Shown here: one piece after another, positions 51,571 through 59,611 of the stretch
How the letters are laid out: every line of letters starts with the position of its first letter
Position numbering within the stretch: the first letter of the stretch is position 1
Origin: an uncultured Lachnospiraceae bacterium
GTDB taxonomy: Bacteria; Bacillota; Clostridia; Lachnospirales; Lachnospiraceae
Assembly: GCA_910578555.1 (NCBI GenBank)
Contig: CAJTPS010000005.1
Location: 155,204-219,203, forward strand
Direction: 5' to 3'
Length of the DNA stretch: 64,000 nt
Position numbers and translations under genes: made by a program
Notes under the pieces: model-generated
Told to the model about the DNA's origin: nothing
Seen by the model: only the letters and a program-made list of their open reading frames with translations
Databases searched by the model: none

Positions 51571-52116
51571 TCATCTTCTATGTTTTCGTAATATCCTCGT
51601 TCTGACGTATCTGTATGTCTTCTCTTCTCCGTAATCCGCCAGCATGTGCAGCAGGAATTCTAACTGCCGCTTCGTCCTCGGGTGCAGAGGCGGGGGTGTC
51701 TTAGAAGACCGGTAGTACAGGAGCGGGTCCTGATCCGTGTATGCACTTTTATGATAAACTTTGCAGGCGGCAACCCGGTCCATAAACATTTCCACCACAT
51801 ACCGCTGCGGCATAGGTGCAGGTGCCATACCACCCTCGATATCTTTTGTGCTGTAATCGATCCAGTATTCATAATGGTGCTTATTGCGTCCCTTGTGATG
51901 CAGCCACGCGGAAGAATAACCGATGTCCTCACGCTCCGCATTATTCGGGCTTCTGTTACCCTGCCAGTATCTGGCGCCCACCAGAAATTCTGCCGGACTG
52001 TATTTGGACAGATCATGCATAATACCCTGCCGGTACAGTCCCACTTTAAAGCACCCCTCCATGACCAGTCTTTTGTGATGCGTAATCGTCTTAAAATGTT
52101 CCCATGCCTTAATCAT
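51571..52116 (-). CDS. DUF5662 family protein
   Basis: A 181-residue protein rich in His: HFKTITHHKRLV, GIMHDLSKYSPAEF, WLHHKGRNKHHYEYWID and the C-terminal RTRILRKHRR. The spaced His/Asp pairs (HDLSKYS, HHKGRNKHH) suggest an HD-like metal site, which fits the family. The function is unknown. It overlaps the end of the debranching-enzyme-like gene by eight bases, so the two are coupled. Confidence 0.85.
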   Translation of the reverse strand: MIKAWEHFKTITHHKRLVMEGCFKVGLYRQGIMHDLSKYSPAEFLVGARYWQGNRSPNNAEREDIGYSSAWLHHKGRNKHHYEYWIDYSTKDIEGGMAPAPMPQRYVVEMFMDRVAACKVYHKSAYTDQDPLLYYRSSKTPPPLHPRTKRQLEFLLHMLADYGEEKTYRYVRTRILRKHRR

Positions 52117-54109
52117 GAACTCGCTTCCTTTGTTTTGATATGGGCTGGCAGTTCTTCGCCATATAGACGGCTATTGACCGCGGTGAAACATAAATTTCCT
52201 GTACTGCCTCTGCCGTCTCGTCTTCGGATGCTCTCACAGTATCTTCCACGGAATCAGTCAAATCTTCCGGAAGTTCCGTATCCGTATAGAGCACCCACTC
52301 TTTTCCCTTCGGAAGCTGCGGCAGTCCCAGATAGTGCCCCCTCCAGTGAAAGTTGATGCCGATATAAAAAAATGTATCATCCTGCTTTCCGTCGATTTCA
52401 CCGTAGTACCCGCAGTACATGATCCCTATGCTCCTGCTGGCCGGGCTCGTATCCGGCCGCCATGCCTCCCTGCCGTGAAAAGAGATATCCGGATACCCGC
52501 AGGATAGAGAATCCATTCCCCGCAGCGGGTCTCTGCCGTGCAGAATCGGATGCGCCTTGCGCAATGCAATCAGCGCCCTGGTATATTCCAGAAGCGGTCT
52601 GCCGCTCTCCATCTGGTTCCACTTGATCCACGACACGGCATTGTCCTGACAATAAGGGTTATTATTGCCTTCCTGTGTATTGCCAAACTCGTCTCCACTA
52701 TACAGAAGCGGCGTCCCCTGCGATAATAATACAAGCGATAATGCGTTTTTCATCTGCTTCATGCGCAACTCCGCGATATATTTGCGGCGGCTCTTCCCCT
52801 CTGCGCCGCAATTCCAGCTGCAATTGTAATCTGTGCCGTCCTGATTATTTTCTCCGTTGTTCTCATTATGCTTGCGGTCATAGGACACCAGATCACGAAG
52901 ACGCATACCTTCCCACTTCGCAATATAATTGATGATGCCCGTATCCGTACGATTGTTACGCACATGATAGATCAGCTGGTTGATCAGATTGTCATCGCCC
53001 TTGAGCGCCCGGCGCATATCATAGAGAAATCCCTCACTCAGCCAGCCAAGCCGTCTTGCAGGCATGATATAATCCGTTTCCTTCGGACAATACTGCTGTG
53101 TGGTCAAAAGCTTTGTATCAGCCAGGAGCGGTTCTTTCGCAAACAGATCGATCGGCAGATCCGCTCCCAGTACATGGAACCCGTCTATATGGTACTCCAA
53201 TACCCAGTACTTCAGAATCTCCAGCATCTCCATGGGACTGATCTCCGGCGGGAAATAGAACTGCATAAGCACCTCTATTCCGTTTCCGTGCAGTGCCTTG
53301 ACCATATCCTTATACTCTGCATCCGGATCTTTACCGTAAGCATAACTGCTCTTGGGAATATAGTATAACCCCTTCTGATACCCCCAGTAATTTACTCTGC
53401 GTGTTTTGTCTTTGAGACACGTCTCCTTTATCTCCTGTCCTGTACCTTCCCCTGCCGCCGCCTGCTCCGGCAGCTGCCTGTAGGAGGCTGCCGCCTGTTC
53501 CATCGTCATGACTGCCAAGGCCGGCGCGCGTTCCATGATTTCCTCAAACTCATAGGATGGCATCAGAAGAACGGATGTGATCCCAAGTTCCTGCAGATAC
53601 GGTATTTTCTCTACGATTCCCGCATATGTTCCACGACACTGCACGCCGGACGAACTGTGCTTTGTGAATCCGCGTACATGCAGGGCGTAGAGGATCATAT
53701 CCTCATAGGGCAGTCCGATCGTTCGATCCTCTTCCCAGTCATAGTCATCTGTCCTCACCATGCAGCGCGATATACTTTTTCCAGGCACACCGTAACGATG
53801 CGGCTTCTCTATTTTCTTACAGTACGGGTCCTGCCAGATCCTGTCTCCCTGATAGAACAGATAACTGCAGGACTTATCATGGTAACCCTTGAGCAGCATA
53901 GCACGTATGCAGCCGGTTCCGCTTCCGTTTGGAAACGGTATCCGGATACCGTTTCTGTGCTTCCTGTCATATAGGATCACTCCGGCTTCCGAAGTGCCGT
54001 TATTATTCCGCCTGCAGTCACACACTGCAGCTATATGCATGCCTTCCGGCATAAATTGAACACCCAAAGGATATGCTTGTGTCATTATCACTTCAAATTC
54101 TCTGTGCAT
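52109..54109 (-). CDS. GlgX/isoamylase-like GH13 protein lacking catalytic residues
   Basis: A 666-residue protein aligning with glycogen debranching enzymes: N-terminal CBM48-like domain, LHVRGFTKH, YWGYQKGLYYIPKSSYAYG, HNENNGENNQDGTDYNCSWNCG and GTPLLYSGDEFGNTQEGNNNPYCQDN. The catalytic regions are altered: DVVYNH is QFYFPP (about residue 285), GFRFDxA is GFHVLGA (about 308, nucleophile Asp lost), the acid Glu region reads LLADTKLL, and TAHDG is AKWEG (about 398). It is therefore probably a glucan-binding pseudoenzyme. GGAGGATTAG precedes the ATG. It is coupled to DUF5662. Confidence 0.88.
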   Translation of the reverse strand: MHREFEVIMTQAYPLGVQFMPEGMHIAAVCDCRRNNNGTSEAGVILYDRKHRNGIRIPFPNGSGTGCIRAMLLKGYHDKSCSYLFYQGDRIWQDPYCKKIEKPHRYGVPGKSISRCMVRTDDYDWEEDRTIGLPYEDMILYALHVRGFTKHSSSGVQCRGTYAGIVEKIPYLQELGITSVLLMPSYEFEEIMERAPALAVMTMEQAAASYRQLPEQAAAGEGTGQEIKETCLKDKTRRVNYWGYQKGLYYIPKSSYAYGKDPDAEYKDMVKALHGNGIEVLMQFYFPPEISPMEMLEILKYWVLEYHIDGFHVLGADLPIDLFAKEPLLADTKLLTTQQYCPKETDYIMPARRLGWLSEGFLYDMRRALKGDDNLINQLIYHVRNNRTDTGIINYIAKWEGMRLRDLVSYDRKHNENNGENNQDGTDYNCSWNCGAEGKSRRKYIAELRMKQMKNALSLVLLSQGTPLLYSGDEFGNTQEGNNNPYCQDNAVSWIKWNQMESGRPLLEYTRALIALRKAHPILHGRDPLRGMDSLSCGYPDISFHGREAWRPDTSPASRSIGIMYCGYYGEIDGKQDDTFFYIGINFHWRGHYLGLPQLPKGKEWVLYTDTELPEDLTDSVEDTVRASEDETAEAVQEIYVSPRSIAVYMAKNCQPISKQRKRVHD

Positions 54110-54200
54110 CTAATCCTCCGACTAATAAACCTTCACAATTGTTCTATAAAGGTATTCTAACATAGAAACGCATTTTTCTAAATAAAAAGTTATTTCAACA

Positions 54201-54229
54201 TTGAATATCCGGCTCTTTTCCTTTAAAAT
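54201..54229 (+). promoter_or_regulatory. Promoter of the DUF1292 gene
   Basis: TTGAAT (54201-54206), 17 bases, TAAAAT (54224-54229), 32 bases before the ATG, with AAAGGAGG between. Confidence 0.75.
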
Positions 54230-54261
54230 AAAACTATTCCAGTGTAAAAGGAGGCTCCCAA

Positions 54262-54603
54262 ATGGACAAAATCAGCAAGCAGGATACCAACAACGGCTAC
54301 GATGCGGAAGAAATGACCGTCGAACTTGATTTAGAGGACGGTACTTCTGTCACATGTGCCATCGTAACGATTCTGTCGGTCGGCAGTCAGGATTATATTG
54401 CGCTTCTGCCGCTTGACGAGAACGGCGACAACGCAGACGGCGAAGTCTGGTTCTATCGCTACCGCGAGAATCCCGACGATCCGAATGAGGAGCCGGAACT
54501 TATCTATATTGACGACGATGAAGAATACGAAGCCGTAACAGATGCGTTCGACGAGTACCTGGACTCGGCAGAATTTGATGAACTGGTATCTGAGGACGAC
54601 TGA
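54262..54603 (+). CDS. DUF1292 acidic protein
   Basis: A 113-residue very acidic protein with the DUF1292 pattern MTVELDLEDGTSVTCAIVTIL, YIALLPLDE, VWFYRYRE and ELIYIDDDEEYEAVTDAFDEYL. The function is unknown; relatives stand near yqgF/yrzB in Firmicutes. It is a single plus-strand gene with its own promoter, and its last 100 bases overlap the end of the helicase gene on the other strand. Confidence 0.92.
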   Translation: MDKISKQDTNNGYDAEEMTVELDLEDGTSVTCAIVTILSVGSQDYIALLPLDENGDNADGEVWFYRYRENPDDPNEEPELIYIDDDEEYEAVTDAFDEYLDSAEFDELVSEDD

Positions 54604-56414
54604 CACAGACATGTTAAGAAGCGGGAAGGGACATCCTTTCCGCTTTTTCCCTTATATGCCATAAGGTATAACTCCCGTCTGGCTCTGGTCATCGCCACAT
54701 AGAACATACGGCGTTCTTCTTCGATCTCCTCAGCTGTCTGCGATCTGGCGGAAGGAATCCTGCCCTCCTGGCAATCCGGCAGATACACCGTATCAAACTC
54801 AAGCCCCTTCGAAGCGTGCATGGTCATAAGTCTGATTCCGTTCTCTTCTCTATCACATGTCTGTATGGTCTGCAGCCTCTCTTCATATTGACTTATATAG
54901 TCACTGATTTCCGACACGGTACGGAACCCTTTTGCAAATTCCTGAAATGCCGACGCAGCATCAAGAAATTCACGCGCCTTATCCGTGCCGTACTTATCCA
55001 GAAGATAACTGTCGTAACCGATTACTTTGCGGACATAGTGAATCTGCAGATACGGTTTCATCGCGCACAGGCATTTCAGATCCCCGAATAATTTCCTTAT
55101 CCGCTCCTGCAGCATCGGTGTATCCTTATAATAGTCCGTCAGTGCTCTCTCACTGATTCGTTCCCCGGAAGCGGCTTCTCTTCTCAGATACCTGACCGGC
55201 CGGTTCATAATGCGAAGAAAATGCTTTCGTACAAGTTCCCCTTGCGCTAATGCCAGATATGCCATGATATCCTGTATCACGAAGTGCCGGAACCGGTTTT
55301 TGGGCGCCTCTTTCATGATAAACGGTATCTTTTGCCTGCGAAGTGTCTGTGCCCACATGGCGCAGTCATAATTCGTCCTGCATATTATCGCGCATGTATC
55401 AAGCAGTTCCTGCTTCTTTTTCTGTGCCAGCGCTTCAACCAGCTTCTCTTCCTCTTCCGCCGCCGATGCGAAGATCTGCAGCTGCACACCCGCACCATCC
55501 TCATGCGCCGCACGAACCTGCTTGCCAATGCGGTTACGGTTCTCACCGATCACTCTGCCCGCCGCATCCACGATCTGCCTGCTGCAGCGGTAATTGACAT
55601 CCAGAAAGATTCGGCAGGCCTCCGGATAATCCTGCATAAAATCCCGCATAATGCCAGGACTTGCCCCGCGGAATCCGTAGATAGACTGATCGTCATCTCC
55701 CACAATGAATAAATGATTCTCCGGCGCAGCCAGCAGCTTAACGATCTCATACTGCTTCGGCGAGATGTCCTGAAACTCATCGATCAGAATATACTGAAAC
55801 TGCGTCTGCCAGCGGATAAGAATATCCGGCTGTCCGGTCAGCAGAGCATGACAATGACACAGAATATCATCAAAATCCATCTGTCCGAATTCCCGCAGAT
55901 ATGCAGTATACTCCTCTGTCAGAAACACAATATCCTGTTCCGTGATTTTCTGCACCGGCAGCTGCTTTATAACCGAAGACGTCTTACAGGCGCTGACAGA
56001 AGCCGTCACACTGTCCATATCTTCTTCCTGCAGACAGGCAAACCGTTTATGCATATGTATGATCTGTCTGATTAATTTCCTCCTTTCAGATTCTGTGATG
56101 ATGACATAATCGCGATACTGCGCGGATTGTTTCAGAATATGATAGAACACGGCATGAAAGGTGCCGAACCTGACCGGTGGTCTCTCCGGTTCCATGAGAC
56201 GAAAGAAGCGTTCCTGCATTTCCAGCGCCGCCGCTTTCGTAAATGTGATGACAAGAATATGTGAAGGGTCTATCCCCTGCCCTGTAATGAGCTGTCTGAT
56301 ACGGTGTACGATAACGTAAGTTTTACCGCTGCCGGGACCCGCAAAGACCTGCGCCGCCCCGGCAGTGTGCCTGATTGCCCGTTCCTGACCCGGGTTTGCC
56401 ATGCATTCAGGCAT
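54504..56414 (-). CDS. UvrD/PcrA-like superfamily 1 DNA helicase
   Basis: A 636-residue SF1A helicase: Walker A AGPGSGKTYVIVHRI (about 24-38), VITFTKAAALEM, ILIDEFQDIS, GDDDQSIYGFRGA, LMTMHASKGLEFDTVYLP and FYVAMTRAR. It is shorter than PcrA/UvrD and lacks their C-terminal domain; the end is instead a Ser-rich tail of about 33 residues read antisense to DUF1292. The start is taken as the ATG at 56414 (MPECMANPGQ), inside the end of gltX; a second ATG lies 12 bases on. Probably a repair or housekeeping helicase; exact subgroup uncertain. Confidence 0.92.
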   Translation of the reverse strand: MPECMANPGQERAIRHTAGAAQVFAGPGSGKTYVIVHRIRQLITGQGIDPSHILVITFTKAAALEMQERFFRLMEPERPPVRFGTFHAVFYHILKQSAQYRDYVIITESERRKLIRQIIHMHKRFACLQEEDMDSVTASVSACKTSSVIKQLPVQKITEQDIVFLTEEYTAYLREFGQMDFDDILCHCHALLTGQPDILIRWQTQFQYILIDEFQDISPKQYEIVKLLAAPENHLFIVGDDDQSIYGFRGASPGIMRDFMQDYPEACRIFLDVNYRCSRQIVDAAGRVIGENRNRIGKQVRAAHEDGAGVQLQIFASAAEEEEKLVEALAQKKKQELLDTCAIICRTNYDCAMWAQTLRRQKIPFIMKEAPKNRFRHFVIQDIMAYLALAQGELVRKHFLRIMNRPVRYLRREAASGERISERALTDYYKDTPMLQERIRKLFGDLKCLCAMKPYLQIHYVRKVIGYDSYLLDKYGTDKAREFLDAASAFQEFAKGFRTVSEISDYISQYEERLQTIQTCDREENGIRLMTMHASKGLEFDTVYLPDCQEGRIPSARSQTAEEIEEERRMFYVAMTRARRELYLMAYKGKSGKDVPSRFLTCLCQSSSDTSSSNSAESRYSSNASVTASYSSSSSI

Positions 56415-57864
56415 TTTGTAATTTACCGATTCCTTTACGGATTCTGTTAAGAGACTCCTCTTTGCCGAGCACTTCCATGATTTCGGTCGCACCTGCCGGC
56501 GTCATCTGCTTGCCGGAAACAGCCGTCCGTATCGGCCACATCACGTATCCGTTCTTACAGCCCTTCTGTTCTACATAAGAAACAAGCGTCTGGTACAGCG
56601 CGTCATTGCTGTAATCCGTCTGTGCCTCCAGAAGCGGCAGAACCTCCTGCAGCACTTCCAGCGAAGTCTCTGCATTCGTTTTCATCTTCTTGTGGGTATA
56701 CATCTCCACATCATACTCCGGTAATTTCTCAAAGAAATCGACCATTTCTCTGATATCCGGAAAAATCTCTATTCTTGTCTTAACCATTGCCGCGATCTTA
56801 TGAAGATCCAGATCGCCGGAGAGTGCCTCTTTCAAATACGGTTCCGCCATCTCATAAAACTGTTCGGCCTCCATCGCCTTGAAATATTCGCCGTTCATCC
56901 ATTTCAGTTTCGTATAATCAAACACTGCCGGCGATTTGGACAAATGATGATAATCAAACTTGCCGATCAGTTCTCCCAGTGTAAAGATTTCCGTATTATC
57001 CTCCGGACTCCATCCGAGCAGCGCCACGAAATTAACCACTGCATCCGACAGGAATCCCTGTTCAATCAGATCCTCATAAGAGGAGTGTCCACACCGCTTG
57101 GAAAGTTTCTGGTGATTCTCGTCAGTGATCAGCGGACAATGCACATATTCCGGCACCTCCCAGCCAAATGCTTCATAGAGACGGTTATATTTGGGTGATG
57201 ACGACAAGTATTCATTTCCTCTTACCACATGGGTGATCCCCATCAAATGATCGTCTACTACATTGGCAAAATTGTAGGTCGGATATCCGTCCGATTTGAT
57301 CAGGATCATATCATCGAGTTCTGCGTTATCTACGCTGATATCCCCGTAAATATCATCATGAAAAGTTGTTGTCCCCTCCGTCGGATTATTCTGTCTGATC
57401 ACGTAAGACTTACCGGCGGCAAGATTTGCCTCCACCTCTTCCTTAGACAAATGCAGACAGTGTTTATCATAGATATTGATCTCCTTGCCGGCCACGGTAC
57501 GGGTCAGAGAGGCCAGACGGTCCTTATCACAGAAACAGTAATATGCCTCGCCCTTATCTACCAGTTCTTTGGCATATTTCAGATAGATGCCCTGCTTCTG
57601 ACGTTCACTCTGCACATAAGGTCCCACACCGCCGTCCTTATCCGGTCCTTCGTCATGAAACAGTCCGGTTTTCTCAAGCGTACGGTAGATGATATCCACG
57701 GCGCCCTCTACATAACGCTCCTGATCTGTATCCTCTATTCTGAGGATAAAATCCCCGCCCTCATGTTTTGCGATCAGATAAGCATACAATGCCGTTCTGA
57801 GATTGCCCACATGCATGCGTCCTGTAGGGCTTGGCGCATATCTTGTTCTTATTTTCTGACTCAT
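56407..57864 (-). CDS. gltX: Glutamate-tRNA ligase
   Basis: A 485-residue class I synthetase: YAPSPTGRMHVGNLRTAL near the N-terminus (HIGH-like), DTDQERYVEGA, and KLSKRCGHSSYEDL (KMSKS-like, about 245). The C-terminal anticodon-binding region follows. ATG 57864 after GGGAGGAAATC is chosen; 40 further upstream codons in frame belong to the hydrogenase gene end. The start overlaps that gene's stop (ATGA), so the two are coupled. Confidence 0.96.
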   Translation of the reverse strand: MSQKIRTRYAPSPTGRMHVGNLRTALYAYLIAKHEGGDFILRIEDTDQERYVEGAVDIIYRTLEKTGLFHDEGPDKDGGVGPYVQSERQKQGIYLKYAKELVDKGEAYYCFCDKDRLASLTRTVAGKEINIYDKHCLHLSKEEVEANLAAGKSYVIRQNNPTEGTTTFHDDIYGDISVDNAELDDMILIKSDGYPTYNFANVVDDHLMGITHVVRGNEYLSSSPKYNRLYEAFGWEVPEYVHCPLITDENHQKLSKRCGHSSYEDLIEQGFLSDAVVNFVALLGWSPEDNTEIFTLGELIGKFDYHHLSKSPAVFDYTKLKWMNGEYFKAMEAEQFYEMAEPYLKEALSGDLDLHKIAAMVKTRIEIFPDIREMVDFFEKLPEYDVEMYTHKKMKTNAETSLEVLQEVLPLLEAQTDYSNDALYQTLVSYVEQKGCKNGYVMWPIRTAVSGKQMTPAGATEIMEVLGKEESLNRIRKGIGKLQNA

Positions 57865-59348
57865 GATTTCCTCCCTGTATCCGGTATTTGTCTGTCTGCC
57901 GATGCTTTGAACGCGCTGACCGCCTTCGCCGCCGCCGGTACCGCAATGTTTGTTCCGGCACCCGCCACACAGCCGCCCGGACATGCCATACCTTCGATCA
58001 GACAGCCGTTCTTCTTGCCTGCCTTGGCAAGCATCAGCATCTTCTTACACTCCGCCAGACTCTCCGCATGTTCGATATTAACCTCCACATCCGGATAATA
58101 TTCGCGCACGCATTCCTCAATGGCACTTGCAACGCCGCCTGCCACGCCGTAACCACGTCCCGCACCGGTCGCGCCTTTCAACTCGTCCATCGCCTTGATC
58201 TCGTCCAGCAGAATGCCCCGTGCCTCGAAGATTCCCGTCAATTCCTCAAATGTAATGACAAAATCCACATCGGAACGAATCGTTCTTCTCGAAGCTTCCA
58301 GCTTCTTGGACGCACATGGTCCGATGAAGACTACCTTCGCATCGGGATGATCTTCTTTGATGATTCTGGCCGTCGCCACCATCGGCGTCAAAGCGTTAGA
58401 GATCTTGTCTATCGTTTCCGGAAAGAAACGCTTTGCCAGCACGGACCAGGAAGGACAGCAGGAAGTCAGACTAAACGGCAGCTTGCCCGTCGCAACTTCC
58501 GTGGCATAGTGCTCAGCCTCCGCGACCGCTCCCAGATCGGCGCCGATCGCCGTCTCGTAAACATCATAAAACCCTAATTCCTTCAATGCTGTCTTCAGCA
58601 TATCCGGCGTCACATCCGGTCCGAACTGTCCCGCAAAAGCAGGCGCAACCTGCGCAATGATCTTATGCCCTGACTGCATGGCGCGGATCAGCTGGAATAT
58701 CTGGGATTTATCCGCAATCGCGCCAAACGGACAATTCACCATGCACTGACCGCAGGAAACACAAAGATCATTATCAATGACCGCTCTGCCCTTCTCGTCG
58801 TTCTTGATCGCACCCACACCACAGGCTCCAGCGCAGGGGCGCACCTGATGCGATATGGCATCATACGGACAGACCGCCTTACACTTACCACACTTGATAC
58901 ATTTATCCTGATCGATCACGGAACGGCCGTTCTTCATGGATATGGCGCCGCGGGGACACACCTCCCTGCACGGATGTGCCACACATCCCATACAGCGGTC
59001 CGTCACCATATAGCAGTTCTCCGGACAGGCGTTACACGCCGAGGGAATGACCTGCATAAGGGGCGGCTCATAATATTTCTCGGAAATATTACTCTCCTCC
59101 AGTCCCTGTGTCAGATGTACCAGCCGATTCTCCGGTCGTAAGGACAATCCCATAGCCAGTCTGATCCGTTCACGCACAATAGCACGCTCTCTATAGATAC
59201 TCTCATACTCCGATTCATCGTAATCGACGATCTGATAGGGAAGCGCCTCCACATCATCAATCAGATTCTCTGAATGATAAGCGAGATTAGCCACTTCTTT
59301 AAAAATGCGACGTCTGTTCTTGCGAACCTGCGTATCGATTCCTCTCAT
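57861..59348 (-). CDS. [FeFe]-hydrogenase-like iron-sulfur protein
   Basis: A 495-residue protein: an N-terminal region of about 100 residues, a Cys-rich ferredoxin-like part with four clusters of Cys-x2-Cys-x2-Cys-x3-Cys type (around 110-225) and a hydrogenase large-domain with TSCCPSW (about 298), GPCASKKLE (about 344) and EGMACPGGCVAGAG (about 454), the three H-cluster motifs in the form seen in group B/C enzymes. It would handle H2 with ferredoxin as partner; whether it makes, oxidises or senses H2 is not clear. GGAGGAAGCT precedes the ATG. It is coupled to gltX. Confidence 0.88.
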   Translation of the reverse strand: MRGIDTQVRKNRRRIFKEVANLAYHSENLIDDVEALPYQIVDYDESEYESIYRERAIVRERIRLAMGLSLRPENRLVHLTQGLEESNISEKYYEPPLMQVIPSACNACPENCYMVTDRCMGCVAHPCREVCPRGAISMKNGRSVIDQDKCIKCGKCKAVCPYDAISHQVRPCAGACGVGAIKNDEKGRAVIDNDLCVSCGQCMVNCPFGAIADKSQIFQLIRAMQSGHKIIAQVAPAFAGQFGPDVTPDMLKTALKELGFYDVYETAIGADLGAVAEAEHYATEVATGKLPFSLTSCCPSWSVLAKRFFPETIDKISNALTPMVATARIIKEDHPDAKVVFIGPCASKKLEASRRTIRSDVDFVITFEELTGIFEARGILLDEIKAMDELKGATGAGRGYGVAGGVASAIEECVREYYPDVEVNIEHAESLAECKKMLMLAKAGKKNGCLIEGMACPGGCVAGAGTNIAVPAAAKAVSAFKASADRQIPDTGRKS

Positions 59349-59495
59349 AGCTTCCTCCGTCACTTATATGTTAATTATTTCACAATCTTTTCGCATGTCT
59401 CACCGGCATAATACGCTTAACGCGGGAATCCCCGTAAGTCATCATGTCTATTTTTACATAAACTTACGGGGAAATCAAGCCTATTTACCAATCTG

Positions 59496-59605
59496 CTTAC
59501 AGTTCAGCCTTCGGCTTGCAATATATACGTTTTCGTACGGACTTAGCAATAAATGCTAAGTACTGTGTGAACAGTAACTTCGGCTTCCCTGTTATAAACT
59601 GTTAC
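59496..59605. repeat. MITE-like element with short inverted ends, copy 2
   Basis: Begins CTTACAGTTCAGCC and ends AACTGTTAC; the outer nine bases are inverted repeats with seven matches. Inside are AGCC-TTC-GGCT, TACG / CGTA, a perfect CTTAGCA / TGCTAAG hairpin, and ACTGT-GTGA-ACAGT. Ends and AGCC hairpin match the element at 10596-10735. It occupies most of the gap between the permease gene and the hydrogenase gene; 59364-59495 shows nothing else. Confidence 0.55.
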
Positions 59606-59611
59606 GCCGAT

